Origin: Spirometra erinaceieuropaei | Lineage: Eukaryota; Platyhelminthes; Cestoda; Diphyllobothriidea; Diphyllobothriidae | Direction: 5' to 3' | Length of the DNA: 64,000 bases | Assembly: GCA_902702965.1 (NCBI GenBank) | Contig: CACRXP010000182.1 | Coordinates: 449,946-513,945 of the forward strand | Shown: one piece after another, positions 11,062-23,839 of the stretch | Position numbering within the stretch: position 1 is the first letter of the stretch | Layout: every line of letters starts with the position of its first letter | Translations under genes and position numbers: made by a program | Notes under the pieces: model-generated | The model's input: only the letters and a program-made list of their open reading frames with translations | Told to the model about the DNA's origin: nothing | The model's database searches: none

Positions 11062-14000
11062 TAATGTAACTTAGCAGGTGGATCAGGAAAAAACACGTCC
11101 TTCCGTATTCGGCGAAATCGTAGTGGATTAAGGCTTCTATGTTCTATACTTGGCAGACTTGATTTTCTTCTGTTCCCCAAGCCTGGCATACCTTTTCTAA
11201 AACGAGTTTCAGCATCCCAATTTTAATAATTAGGAGGATTATGTCTGATAGTTCTACGCGCGTTAAAGACCACAAGAAAACAATGCTCCGAGAAAGTAAG
11301 GATATTTGGATATTCCCAGATTTTTGATAAACTCCGACAAACTTGTCGTAACTAGCAGAGCCCACTTGTGGCAGATGATCGTCGATAACAACCATGACTG
11401 AACCTTTATATCAGCAAATGGGAAGGCGACACGTGCTGTACTACCGACCAAAGCACGTAGGTAATTTCGTAAATGCTCAAGCACGATATTGCTATCTGCC
11501 AAACTGTACTGCTGGGCCACCTTCAGACTGTCGGCGCACATAAAGAGCCAGTCATTCAGAAGTATGTCATAGGTATATACGCAATCGAAGTTCTTATGTT
11601 CAAATTAGTTTCCACCCATGCGTTTCTAGGATATTGTCAGGTAGAGTTACATACCTCTGCCAATCTCTCTTCAGGTTTCATTGCAGCCTGCCTGACCCGC
11701 CTACTTAACCCTTCATGAACTCCGTTATACACTTCCACACACAGGCCGGTCCTGCATACTTTTTATACATTCAGGAACGACAGTTTTTTCTTCTATAGTG
11801 TTAATTCAGTCATACTCATTTTGCTTATATGTTAGGAGTTTTTTCACTGCTCGCTTATCATTCTTCGTATCATACCACTTATTTAGTAACGATGAATTAA
11901 GTATTGTATATATTCTTTATTCCTGTTCTTAAGTTCATGTAAAAGTTATTCTTATTTTCTATGAACGGACCCCCCACGGATCTTGAATAAAAATTGTTAT
12001 TATTATCTTAATGGTATTGCCGTATGAACGCCTGGCCAAAATGCAAAAATGCCATTATTGGATAATTCACTTCTGCTCTTCGATTAGAACTGACGCCCGT
12101 CACTTCACTTTGCAGGTGTAGTAGTCCTTTATTGACAACAAATTACGAGCACTTAATCTTAAACCATATTTACGAGGATTTAATAAACATAGCTAAAAAC
12201 AGCAAGGCTGTAAAACTCCCAGGCACAGTCTGCTGTGGAACTGTCAATTTTAATTCCGGATAAGAAAATAATGCACAAACAAACTGCCGCAGTTACTATA
12301 TAGTCCGACCCGAACACTCGGGAGCAGGTATGCCTATCTGCCCGCCTTCACTGACTTCCAAAGGAATTCCATACCGTGTCATGACCATAACTGTTGTGCA
12401 AACTTGAAACAATACGGATTAGGTTGAACTTGTCTTTTAGCCGTTCTCAGGTCCTTCATGGCGGAAAGCGGCATATAATTCTGTGCTATTTGAAAATGCG
12501 GTTCTCCAGGTCATACGCTGTTTCGACATACATGGACGAATTAATATGAAATTAGCACTGCCATACAGAATAACTTGTTCGAAGAAGAATGAGTCCTTTG
12601 GGAAAATGAACAAACTTTATTTCGTAAATTTTCGAGTCTGGTTCCCCAGCTCGTCTTCAGACGTGTAGTAAGTGTGAAGAAACAGTCAAAATTTCTTGGG
12701 ATGCCTATCTTCCAGAATAACTTGTGTATGATGAAAATATTTTAATGTAATCCGCAACTATGTCAATCAAGTGAGGTTAAAGCTCACTCCAGATGGACAG
12801 GGTAAATGGCCAGATCGTTGTCTTACACTGCGTAACGTTGGTAACTGCATTTTACTTAGTCCAGAAAACCTAATCGGCCCCGCCTTCCCAAGGCAATTTA
12901 ATCGGAAAACAGCAATACATGAAACAGATATCCGAAAAGATCTCCGTCAGCAGATTTTGTGCCACTTAACGCCGTCCATAAATTGATCGTAGTTAACGTC
13001 AAAACCCATGTCTGTACTGGACAGCAGCAATGAAGACCCTTTCTCCAAACTCTTTTAAAATTTGCGAGGCTGCACTTGGAATACTTGCTACACGCCTGGA
13101 CACTTTAGGTAATCCAAGATCAAAAGAATATCGAAAAAGTTCGAACAGGGGCCGTCAAAATAACAAGGAGTCAAAATCATTCGCCTTACTTAATGCGGCT
13201 GGCATTCAGAACTGTGGACGGATCGAACTTAAATGCGACTTTGACAACTATTTCGAAAACTCGCCACAGAAAATGTATGCGTTCATTATTCAAACTTCGT
13301 ATTCAATAGGCGAGCCAAGATATGCTGAATTTCGCCTGCTGTACCAAGATTGTCATGTTCTCTTAACCCTTCCCGCTCTCGGGAAACATGTCATTCTTTT
13401 CTGAGTCTACGTACTTATCTTCGTGATTATAATCTATCTGTGGTCATTATATATTTGGATCCTGGTATATTATTTGAGAAAGTGTGACACAGACGACCCT
13501 TAATTGAACTGGGACCTCCGGGGCTTTATCAGTGTCCTCAGTAACTTTACTAAGTCACTATTATCTTATGAGAAGCAAAAGGTCTTAGTGATGTTCTTAT
13601 TCTCCAGTTAGAGCCATGTTGTAGACGGTGTCTTCCATGGAAGTTTGTCTTGTTCGCTTATGATTTTACTTTGCACTGATGATATCTCATCGACAGACAA
13701 ACACTCCTGGTTTTTATTTATGCTCATCATCTCATATATGCATATTTTTCACCAAATATACTACTCAGAATGCTGATGTGCCTGCTTTTTCTGTGTTGTG
13801 CGCAATATGTTTCGAGGAATTCTCGCCTACTTAATATCGCTGCATGCGTTTTGGACCTATATGTGCAGCCCAAAAAGTGCTTTTTACTGCACCCTTGTGA
13901 ATGGATGTTAAACCATCAGGGATTTAGGTTCAAGCTGTCAACGGCCTACATCCCTCACCATATGTCGATAGACTTGCGGCTAAAGCTTCCCAGATTTGTG

Positions 14001-15351
14001 ACTTTATTTCATATAATTCCTACCTTTCTGAAATTAAATGTAAACCTCATCTAATTATTATTCTTCCTATTCTTGCGTAATGCTGCCTATTACTTATTTA
14101 AATGGATGGGACATTTTGCTAAAAAGAAACTCTTGACTACAAGCCATCCGAATGGTGCCTAAGCAAATTGATGCTAACTAACCAACTTGAAATTTCTACA
14201 TGTTCCGAGACCAGCCGCAGGTTTCTGTCTCAGTTTCGGATCAATAATAGTTAAAATAATCTTCGGATATCAGCCCTTACCCCTGTTGTCCGTTTATACA
14301 ACCTTTGTGACTCTTCTTTGATTAAACCTCCACCAGCCCCCAATACCTCCAAATGTTCTCCCCTCCTTTCTTACAGGCATATATTTCCTTGGAATAACCT
14401 GTCAATCGATTTTAGATCATCAATTAGCTCATCGGCACTTAAGAAAAGATTGCGTCTTTGCCTTAAAAGTGACTTGATTCACCTTATATTTTTCCCGTTC
14501 TTATCGGAGAGCTTTCTTTGCTAAACTTAAGAGAGGCTGTTGGGAATTTACGACGACCCTGCCAAATTACCTTATCTGCCAGAATTTTCCTTTTTGCTCG
14601 TGGTATCACTAGCCACGATCTATAATCAGACATTTCGATTCTTCCAGTCCATGAACCATGTCCTTCACGAATCACGATCTCCCCCCTAACCCACATCTCA
14701 GCCAAATAATCAGGGCCATATTGTAGCGCACGCCCTCAGTTACCTCGATTCACTGGCCAATGATCCTCAGTAGAATTCCGTTATGGCCAGTAGGATGCGG
14801 AGACCTCCCCTCATTGTCTGCCTCACGTCAGGTCTGTCGTAACTTAGGATCCATGTGGCAGTATAATGACGCTTGCTTCTCAGTTGCTGATCTGCCTGTC
14901 TGATCCTTTCCTACCTCAGAAGAAAGCTACACTGCTGTCCTTTGAAAAGTAGTTTTTATTCAAAGTTAGCCCGAACAACGAGAGATTAAACTTTTCCAGT
15001 GCTGTGAATTCCAAACTGTCTTGGAGATTTAACGAACCTTTACCGAACCATTCAGCTCCGCCATACAAAGTCCTGTTTCTACGTTCTTTTATGGGTTTGA
15101 TGGTTTGCGTCTATGTCTGTCTCAATTAAAATAACCAAACTGATCTGGTTTTGCTCTCCCATATTTTAGTTGGGCATTCCGATGCTCATCTTCAATTTTG
15201 CATCGGCGTCAATGATGATATGCGACTAACTTACTATTCAGATACCATATTTCCTGGACAATTGGTGATGGAACTGACGGAAACGGCCGTTGTTTAACCG
15301 CTTGGTAGAAGTGCCGCTTTGAAAGTTGTGACTGTTTGAATTCGCCAGGAG
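11062..15351. other. Long stretch without a recognised gene
   Basis: It contains scattered short frames, including 13030-13404 (+, 124 codons), with no recognised motif, and a hammerhead-like motif at 12629-12660 (-). The last few hundred bases must include the stathmin promoter and 5' UTR, but no TATA box or trans-splice site can be assigned. Confidence 0.4.
12629..12660 (-). ncRNA. Degenerate hammerhead-like motif (type B)
   Basis: On the - strand CTGAAGAC is followed by a hairpin (GAGCTGG / GGAA loop / CCAGACTC) and then GAAAATTT. The layout matches a hammerhead core (CTGATGA, stem II, GAAA) with a damaged 5' box. Related copies sit at 34818-34845 and 59336-59367, all in the - orientation and followed by an ATTTGCGAAATAAAG-like tail. 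It is probably a PLE terminal-repeat remnant. Confidence 0.4.
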
Positions 15352-17627
15352 ATGGAGAGTGGTCGCAACAGCGAGTATTTTGAGATTCCGCTTGAGGATG
15401 ACGATGCTCTCAAGTCACCGAGATCCCCTTTTACGCCGCGGGCACTTTCAAAGCCCAAGTCTGCTCCCGTTAGCGCTAGTGATTTAGCCAAAAAGTTGGA
15501 GACGGCCAGCGAGCGCCGCAGTCGTGCTCTTCAGGTAAACGCCAATGACCATGATCTTCTCAATTTAAATTGTCTTTCAATTTACTATTGGCTTTTATCT
15601 CGCTTTCTCGTTCCTCACCTTAGTCCTTACGTCAGCACTCGGTGATGTGTTGGTGTTGTTACGCTGTCATCCGTCGTCGTGTTCCCTGTCATGACCCAAA
15701 TTGTTTGTATACCTACAGCCGGCACAGTTAAAATGCCGCTACCTTGACCTCGATCATTTTCGAGGTTGTCGTGTCTACGTCCAGTTTAGTTTGCCTAGTT
15801 GGCCTCCCCTGAAACGGAGGCTGCACTTCGAATTGTCTCCTCTCTTGCTGTAGACAGGCTCCAGACAATCTTCAACGTGAAGACCAGTGTCGTCTCGGCA
15901 TGCGTCCACAGGTACACCTGTCTCGTTGGATGCTGCACCCAATCTGTTTGCTGGATACGTGATAAAGACGTATACTGAGCCCGGCTCCGTCTAGTTCAGC
16001 AGGTCTTCTTGGCTGTCTTCAAGTGCTTACTACGTACCTTCATCCCCATTGCTTTTCTAAACATGTTAACCAAGTTTACCAGCGATTCTGCCATGTGACT
16101 CCGTACGAATGATTCTGGTGTCGCAACCGTCATCTGGTCGGTTATTTTTTGGTCTGCATAATCGAATGCCTAAGCCATGTTTATTGCTTAGAATTTCATT
16201 GGCCGTGCGAGTTTACGAGGAATTGTACTTGTTCCGGCGGAGTAATACTCCCGATACTAGGCGTTGATTAGTAATACATCCGGAATAAGGCATAATACTG
16301 CCTCTTCGGTATGCTTTTTATAAGCTTGTAAAAGGGGAGGTAAAACGCAGGTAAGGCAGAACGTTAATAACGCCTGAAAATATTTATCCGACGTCCGTGG
16401 ACCGCTGTGCCCTGGGCGTTTCAGTACCTGTTTACCCCTTTAGTTGGGGACCTTGTATCCTACTCACATGCCTTGTGCATATCCGAAAATGCTCAGTGAA
16501 TAGGTGGTTTTCTCTGGTAGTGCTTTTCACTACCACAACCAGTCCAGTCTTTCTACGTATCCTAACTGGCCGCTTTCTGAAACCCTTTGCGTTCGCGAAC
16601 ACCACCACATTGTTATTGCCGTAGACTTGACCGACCCGTTTTTATTATCTTTCCTAGACATTGTTCGCGACTCGTACTACGTCACTCTGGCGATCCTTGG
16701 CCTCAGTAGTCATTTTTGTCTCCGGGTTATTTGCTTAAGTGACTATCGCCAGTGAAAAATTAATCGACTCAAAAGTCTACGGGTTACGTATCCAAGTTAA
16801 CAGAAATTTGTGGAGGCATACTACCACAGTGTCGGCACCGCACGACACGCAAGTAAGCCGTAAAACTGGGACGTCAAAATGCCTTATTGAGCGGTGACAG
16901 CATTTGCCATACAATACCCTCATGGCTTATACCATTCCACAGGTAACCACCGTGTGAGATCGGTGCCCAGTCATGCCTGAGCGTATAGTCACCGCGTAGT
17001 CGGCGTCTGCGTATTCACTTGACTCGAGAGCAAGCTTTTTTGCCGTTATTGGGTGCACTTGGTGGCTGAAAACTAAGCCAGTTCTAGTTGCTACTTTCCA
17101 CATATCCGGTTCTACTCCTACTTATATTCCTAAGTTTTAGTTCAAGTTCAGACTTTCTTCTTTGGCAGGAAACAAAGGAGAAGAACGAGCAGCACGTACA
17201 GAAGGTTACAGCCGCAGTCAAGGATACGAAAGAGTCGACGGAACATCGGATTGCAGAGCTGAAGGAAAATTTGGAAATGGACTTGGCGTTGAAGGATAGG
17301 CGTCGCCAGCAGATTCTCGAAGAGAAAATTGGCTCCGCGAAGAAAGAAGTAAGCAATCCCTCGAAATAAATATGCTCGGTTTCCAGACTGAGAAAGTAGA
17401 ACGGTTGCGGTCATCGCTTAGCGATGCCTATCACGAAAAACTAAAAGAAATAGAACTTGATATGTCCAACAAAGAAAATAACCGAAAATCAATCCTATTG
17501 GGTATTAAAGAAGCCTGCCAACAACAGGTACACCAATGCTCTATTTTGTGCATTTTTTCAGCTCGACCGAGTCTCGGAAGTGCAATCACGCCGTTCGCTA
17601 AGCACTTCTGTTAAAGAACAGGAATGA
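15352..17627 (+). CDS. Stathmin-family microtubule regulator (four exons, 189 aa)
   Basis: Exons are 15352-15534, 17169-17348, 17387-17527 and 17562-17627. Every junction is GT-AG and phase 0: CAG/gtaaac, tttggcag/GAA, GAA/gtaagc, ttccag/ACT, CAG/gtacac, ttttttcag/CTC. Residues 1-40 form a Ser/Pro-rich head with SPRSPF, like the phosphorylated N-terminus of stathmin. Residues 43 onward (SDLAKKLETASERRSRALQ) match the stathmin helix start (KKLEAAEERR). The rest is a continuous charged helix with heptad character, including LKENLEMDLALKDRRRQQ and KENNRKSILLGIKEAC. Stathmins bind tubulin dimers and promote microtubule turnover in the cytosol. Introns 2 and 3 are only 38 and 34 nt, while intron 1 is 1,634 nt. 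The ATG at 15352 opens the domain in frame. Stathmin-like proteins are known in schistosomes. No polyadenylation signal was assigned. Confidence 0.88.
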
Positions 17628-20248
17628 GTGCGTCTTCCCAGCGGACCAATAGATGATCAATGCCCTACTATTTCACTTTTGTGACCCAAGTCGATTTATC
17701 AAAGTTAATCCACATGTGCATTTTTATCAAAATATTGCAGTTGTTTGTTTCTTCGTGCCTTCCCAGCCAGCCCTAGGTTGTTCAGTTTTAATTTGCCACA
17801 AACCCTAAAAACTGCTAAGTTCGTCCGGTGTATTCCTGGGCTCGGTCAACCGGCGCAGAAGTCGTATGCTTGCTTTTTTGACCTCTCTTGTTTCAGCAGC
17901 GCGTATCTGGAAACTCTTCTATCAGTTATTACTGACCATTTCAGAGGGCCGCAACATTTTTGTCGAGATTCCATCTTTCGGGGAGGGGGAGGGGCGGAGG
18001 GTGAGGTCTACTGTTTTGAGACCACTTCGGTCTCAGGCCCACTGACGAAAGTCAAGCGCTAGGCTGCTTTGCTCACTCCATTTACTTGAGCGCACGATCA
18101 CAGGGCTGTGAGAAAGATTCAAACTTCTGACTGTTTGTTATTGGCTATTTGCCCACTCCCTTCCTATGTTATCTATGGGGGTGGAACAAGTTGAGTTTCC
18201 AGCATTGTTAACTGAAAACCGTTCATTTTGACAGTGGGACACAGGGCGCTAACTAGGGACCGAATATGTAGATGTCTCCACCGTCACCCATCCCTGCTCT
18301 ATCTTAGCCCGCGCGCTGGTCACAAATCCGATCTTTGGAAGCCGACGACGTGGTTCACTTTGGTGTGCTACGTTCGCTGTGGCTACTGACTGCCTGGCTT
18401 AAGGGACGCCTTGCGTAAAATAGATGATTTGGTGAACAATTCAGTGCCTCTGTCGTTTTATTTATCTAGCACCAGTCTCTGGGTTTCCGTCTTCCGAAGT
18501 GCTATCGTAGCTTTGGCCTGAGCTGCATGTGTTGAAGATATGTTTTGCCAAACTGACTGCGTGATCACCCGGCCGGTTGACGCAAGAAATACTCGCTTGT
18601 GCGCGATGACGTTTTCCCATTTTCTCTCGTCACACCCATAAAGAACTTGGCCTTGGCTTGTACATAAACTAGCCGTTGGTTTCCGAATGAGGGGCTTTAC
18701 AGGGGGGCCTGTGCATACGTTCTTTTTAAACACTGAAGATGGTCTGGGAACTGCGTTACCAGTCCAGGAGCGTCGATCTCAGATTTGACGTGTGATGCCT
18801 CGTGGATGAGAAAGCTGATGCAATACAGCACATGCCATGTCATGAACCATGAGCGGTGACCACAATCCGCGTGCGCTAAAAGTCAGCGTGGTCCTGTCCC
18901 GTGAGCTGCTAGACACGGCGCGGTGGAAAGATCGCAGAATAGTCGCCCGTTCCCGTTTGCACCCTACGGCATCGTTGCTGTGTATAAGTCGAAGTATAGA
19001 AAGTGGTGAAGGGATCCGGTGGCATAACCCGTGGTAGATTGTCTCCGCTAGCCTGTCCCTTAGCCGCGTGGTTTTCGATGATTGGGGGAATCCGAGCGAC
19101 CATAGAGATGTGTTCCCGGACCTGGGAAGCTGTGTATCCCTTGACCGTGTGAGGCAGATAGCCAAATTTTTAAGCAATGCAATCGTGTACGCCTGTGAAC
19201 GTGGCATTGGTATGTGCCGTGCCCCGAGTGCATGCTAGTGCTCTAGTTGCGATGATGGTCGTGCGATTTTTGTTGAAATCGATAACGCTCGACTGAATGT
19301 CTTGTAGTGATTAGACCGTGCTCCGATGGGTGTTTTGGCCAGAGTCATGCGTTCTCGCGCCAGAGGTTCTATACACCTCAGAAGCGCCTATGCCATACAT
19401 CCGCAGAAAATCGTATCAGGTCTCGCAGTCGTTGCCTGTGTTGAGACAGCGCCCTTCATATGGTGTAATTTTTTTCTGAAGAAGCGGACGGTGGGTAACG
19501 TTGAGGCAATGCGGGGCGGCTAAGTCAGTTGTTCCATCGATGGTTGCCGCCCTTGCGAGTACCGTTGTCTCACCGGAGGTGAAGTCGACGTTCAAATGCA
19601 GGATTGATGACCAAGCATCCCCGCGCTAAGGCGAAGGAGCGGGGCGGAGATTTGTGGGATTCCTTGAAGTCCACGTGGTGAGCTAGCAAATTTTGGCGGA
19701 CGCTGGAAGGGTCCTAGAAGACCAGGTGGAGTTAGATGACAGTGATCAAGATCAGGTGGTTGGTGCCTGTTCTCCCGCTGGTCTCTCTAAAACCGAGCTT
19801 GGTAGTAAGAAAGAAAATCCCCTGACGGCAACTGTATCGATTATTCGAATAGCTCCAGGGCAATAACAACGAAGTACTCATAGGACTAACCAAACGGAGG
19901 TGCGGTTGATGAATGATCACTTGGACTATTCTGTGACTTTCTTAAGTGGTATGAAGGGTGATGGTCCAGCGGCAAGGGTTAGATTACGCCCTCGATCGAC
20001 GAGCACAAGGGTGTCAACACCCAGGGGACCTCAGTCGAAGTGCGATCTGGTCAGTAGATAAACAGCGGGTCAGAACGGTTCCGCAAACCTCATTGGGCGG
20101 GCGTGGTACGCGCTGAACTCTGCATTATTAGTCGATGTCCACAGTTGCGCTCTCAAGTGGATTCGTTTGGGTGATGTCTCACTCCTGAGCATACTAGGCA
20201 TTCTTCCGGTCAGCTGGATTAGGCCGCCCAGTCGCATGTGGTGGCCGA
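17628..20248. other. Downstream of stathmin, no recognised gene
   Basis: It holds the stathmin 3' UTR of unknown extent. A GC-richer block at 18300-19650 has overlapping frames on both strands, including 142 codons on - at 18779-19207. None shows a protease, RT, integrase or other domain, and no second copy of the block was found in the window. Confidence 0.4.
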
Positions 20249-20493
20249 CAGTTCGGCCGTGGCCTACGATGTCCGCCGCGTGCCCCACAGCAGAGTTTGG
20301 ACAGGCACAGTGATAGATTTGCGCCGTACGCACCGCAATCCTTGCTCCCCACGTGGACCCGGCGTCATAACAGAGTCAAGTAGACTGGGGGGCGAGAGAA
20401 GGCTCAGACGGCTGGCACAGCGCAAACCCGTCCCCAGGCGTACCACCACTTGCCCTGATCCACAAGTGACACTTGACCAGAATTTTAGACAAC
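20249..20493 (+). repeat. Dispersed repeat R1, + copy
   Basis: It starts CAGTTCGGCCGTGGCCTACG and ends TGACCAGAATTTTAGACAAC, colinear with the copies at 301 and 24838. A deletion removes the central part (the segment with the TCTCTCCTC tract in other copies). Confidence 0.7.
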
Positions 20494-20699
20494 AGCAAAA
20501 ATGGGGAGAGGCGGCAGTGATCCCAATGGGCTCGGCGTGAGCCTACTGCCACACTCCGGTGTAGACGTTTTCAATGCGTGCACATTCCCCACAACTACCG
20601 GACTCCGATGAAGCTCCCGTGTTGGTACTGCGCAGGCCACGTGTGGAAACCAGGATTTTTGTTGCAAGCACAGGCGGACTGTTTAACTGTTAGCCAGTG

Positions 20700-20850
20700 C
20701 GTCCGACTCCAGCTCGTCATTATGCTAGGATCCAGCCATCCTAGCCTGGTAGATGGGGGCGAGGAGAGTGTGGTAGATGCCGCGAAAGTCTGCCTCTTTA
20801 CAAGTCAATTTACACGCAGTTCCCCATTGCTGCACACACTGCGTGGGGCA
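20700..20850 (-). repeat. Dispersed repeat R1, - copy (partial)
   Basis: The reverse complement of the R1 middle: GTGGTAGATGCCGCGAAAGTC followed by the TTTACACGCAGT block and the GTGTGGGGC/ACGGTGGG block. It lies 200 bp from a + copy, making a head-to-head pair. Confidence 0.65.
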
Positions 20851-22087
20851 CACGGTGGGTGTTGTCGCTCGCGACATTTTCTGAACCGGTCGCTGTTGCT
20901 CATTTTCCCATAAGGGGTTGGCATTGCGAAGGAACTGGTCTGAAACCAGTCTCGCACATTGGGGTCTCTTAAGGCTTCCGTGTGAGTCCGCGTTTTGTAA
21001 TTACTCAGCTCCTGTAGAACCGTTTATAAAGCATATTGCCAATTCTGGTGACGCTCTGGTTATAAAGAATATGAAAACTTATTTGTAGGCCTATTATAAT
21101 ATGTTGATACGGATGTAGTCGGACTCAATGATCTCGCCAGTTGTATTTCTCCACTCCTGTCGATCTGTGGTGGTGCACCTGATCCCACTAAGTGATAGGG
21201 ATGGAATACAGGTGGTCTGAGAATCAGCTCCATGTTTTGACGGACTCTGACGCGCCAGTTCGTCTTCTCTCCGACGCCTCCAGATGGTCAACGGCTAGAT
21301 ATAGAGTGCTGGGGATTATTGAAACGTCACAAAATAGCGGTTGTATTTAGAAAAAACAGACAGAACGGAAGAACATCTTTTACTGATGAATCGATTATGC
21401 GTGATCGTCTGGATGACAAACGAAGTGCCGTAATTTCCTGGGCAGCAAGGACACTACTGATTTCAACAATTTCCGTCATAGCCTTTTGCAGAAAAGTGAA
21501 AAATGATGGGCTTGTGGGAAGACTCAGGGGATCTGCCAACTCACAGAAAATTAACAACCAGACTGCTGAAGTGTCAATATCAGTCTGCTTTACGAGAAAA
21601 TGGTTTCTACGTTTTTTGAAAAACTGAGGATAGGTAGGACAGACACGAATTTTTGATCATATTTCATATGGCTCTCTCCGGAGGACAGGGTAATAGAAAT
21701 GATCTGAGGAAAAAGAAGTGCTCACCGGATCATGGTAATGGTCTTGCTGACGTTTCGGAAAGCTTGGCCGGCCATCCATCATCAAAGCGTTTAGTGCGAA
21801 AATCGATCAGAATTTTGAATGGACAGTCAGATTAGTTGGACTTAGGCTGATCGATTTTTTCTACTTTCGCCTCCTTGGCCTATCGACCGTCGTTTGTGAA
21901 TGTTGGTGGCCTCCTGTGTTGTGTGTCGTCACCTCAGTTGGGATCCGTTGCATTTGTGTCCCCCATTTGGGTGAATTAGACGACGGGCCGTGTTTCCTCG
22001 GTATTCTTAATCTCTGGATGACTGTCTTGTGTTGGTCATGGCGTATGTAGTAACGTAAGGCTTTATAGGCCACACGGGGCCTATAAA
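20851..22087. other. No recognised gene; contains one ribozyme remnant
   Basis: Only short frames. The stretch 21640-21840 around the hammerhead-like motif at 21749-21785 is probably a decayed PLE terminal repeat in the - orientation. Confidence 0.4.
21749..21785 (-). ncRNA. Degenerate hammerhead ribozyme core (type A)
   Basis: On the - strand TTGATGA at 21785-21779 is followed by a GC-rich stem II segment starting GGAT and ending TTCC, then GAAAC and GTC at 21749-21751. The order is that of a hammerhead: CTGATGA (first base changed), stem II, GAAAC, GTC cleavage triplet. The GAAACGTC junction gives a self-complementary ACGT stem III, the form known in PLE hammerheads that act as dimers. Confidence 0.5.
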
Positions 22088-23040
22088 GCGACCGGTTTCA
22101 TGAAATGTTGGCCGAAATTCTGAAATGCCTTTTCAATTAGGAAGGATTATTAGGTGGGATTGTAATATTGATTATCATACGGCATGCAATGTTTCGGACT
22201 AGCCAGGATGTCAACTCTTGAGTGCACTTCTATTTAACCTCCTGTGGAAACCGTAGTTGGTAAAAAGTTATAACTGAGTAGCATGCATTTTTCACACTGC
22301 TTTTCGACGGTCTTATAAATTCAAATAGATTTTATAGAAAAAACGCACAAATATGCCTTCTTTTAGTCGTTCGGTAGACAATTACGCTGTCTTTACATTT
22401 TATATCCAAAGAAAGGGTATATTTAGGTTTCTACTTATGAGATTTTTTAAGACCTGCAATGTCTATTCATACAGCATCGTACCTGTCCGATTGTCAGTGC
22501 TTCTCATGAAATGTACAACATAGCCCGCTTCCATTGCAATATTTTACGAACTCCATATGGTATCTTTATAAAGGCATGGAGGAACATATGATTTTCCTTA
22601 CGCGGAAAGCATGCACCTTGTATACTGAACTTGCTAGACGCCACTTCAACGGCTGATCAGGTTCAAAAGCATTCGGGAATTTAAAAAAAATTTCAGAACC
22701 TAAATATACCCTTTCTTCGGGTATAAAATGTAAGGACAACGTAATTTTCTACCAAACGACTACAAGAAGGCATATTTTGTGCACGTTTTCTATAAAATCT
22801 ATTTGAATTTATAAGACCGTCGAAAATCAATGCGGAAAATGCATGCTATTCAATTACCATTTTTTACCGAGTAGAGTTTCTACAGGCGTGTAAAAAGAAG
22901 TGCACTCAATAGTTTACATTCTGGCTAGTCCGAAACATTGTATGCCGTATGATAATCAAAATTACAACCCCACCTAAGTAATCCTTCCTAATCGAAAACG
23001 CATTTCAGAATTTCGGCCAACATTTCATGAAACCGGTCAC
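22088..23040. mobile_element. MITE-2, complete long-palindrome DNA element
   Basis: The ends are inverted: GACCGGTTTCATGAAATGTT at 22090 and its complement ending at 23038. Arms of roughly 350-400 bp pair with moderate divergence, including matching tracts around CGTTCGGTAGACAATTACG and ATACCCTTTCTTCGGGTATA. There is no open frame, so it is non-autonomous. The subterminal CATGAAATGT..CCGAAATTC block is shared with MITE-1, so the two families are related. Fragments of MITE-2 lie at 31932, 33030, 39930, 40878 and 46285. Confidence 0.85.
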
Positions 23041-23246
23041 TCGCTGCGTACTCCAGTTTCTCCATGCGGAAAAATAGACGAAACGCTTGTCTGGGCCTTA
23101 AGCTGATCTCCGTGCAGTCAGAATTGTTTATTATGCAACATCAGTCTTTCTGTCCAAACGGCCTCTCTTCTCCTTCCACACCCGTCCTGGTCCCAACAAC
23201 ATGTAACCCGCTACAATAACGGTGACTTCGATCGCATATGTCGAGG

Positions 23247-23575
23247 AGTAACATAAACGCCACATTAAGAAGAAGCCATTGCAGTCCGATTCTCATCCTT
23301 TAGAAATACTAAGTTATTGTCTTGTTTAATTTCCGAGGAAAATAATGTGCGAACTTAGAGCAAATCTTTCGAAACAGGCCTCTTCAGGCACGGTCCAAAG
23401 TTTGATGTGAATATTTGAGCTGAAGTCCATCAGCTACTGCGGAATAACCGCCTAATATAAATATACCGCCAACAGGCAGCCAGTAGTACAGGGACGTAGT
23501 TATCCTGTCAGTCGGCAAACCCTTAGCTCGTCATGATAGATTCAAGCACGTCAGGCTTATTGTAGTGAGCACTGT
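23247..23575 (+). repeat. R2 repeat split by a diverged R3 unit
   Basis: 23247-23290 and 23500-23575 match 25190-25240 and 25290-25385 (shared: CGCCACATTAAGAAGAAG, GTTATCC.GTCAGT.GGCA, GATAG.TTCAAGC.TGTCAG). Between them, 23320-23500 resembles the R3 unit of the 27.9-29.2 kb palindrome (ATTTGAGC.GAAG.C.ATCA.CTACTG.GGAATAACC, then AGTAGTAC). This suggests an R3 element inserted into R2 long ago. Confidence 0.5.
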
Positions 23576-23839
23576 GTCGGTGTGTCGTGTGGATAGATTC
23601 CTCACGGCCAGTCTCAATCTGTGTGCGATCTTGCAAGAAGCTGATGATGGAAGTAGCCGCAGTGTGTCAGCATCTGCAGAACAGTCCGTTGTGGGGCCAG
23701 TCACGTCCGGGCGAGGAACCTGTGTGGTGTCCTTTGCTACTCAAATAACCTATGCCTGATTAAATAGTCCGACCAATAGAAACTATTCGTCTCACTTAAA
23801 GCCTCACGACACACGCTGCCCCAAGGATACTGCGTTAGA

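Noticed and set aside
18779..19207. 142-codon - frame as a possible retroelement gag
   Set aside because: No zinc knuckle, protease or RT nearby and an equally open + frame overlaps.
22088..23040. CRISPR-like or regulatory palindrome
   Set aside because: A long two-arm inverted repeat with transposon-like ends, not spaced short repeats.
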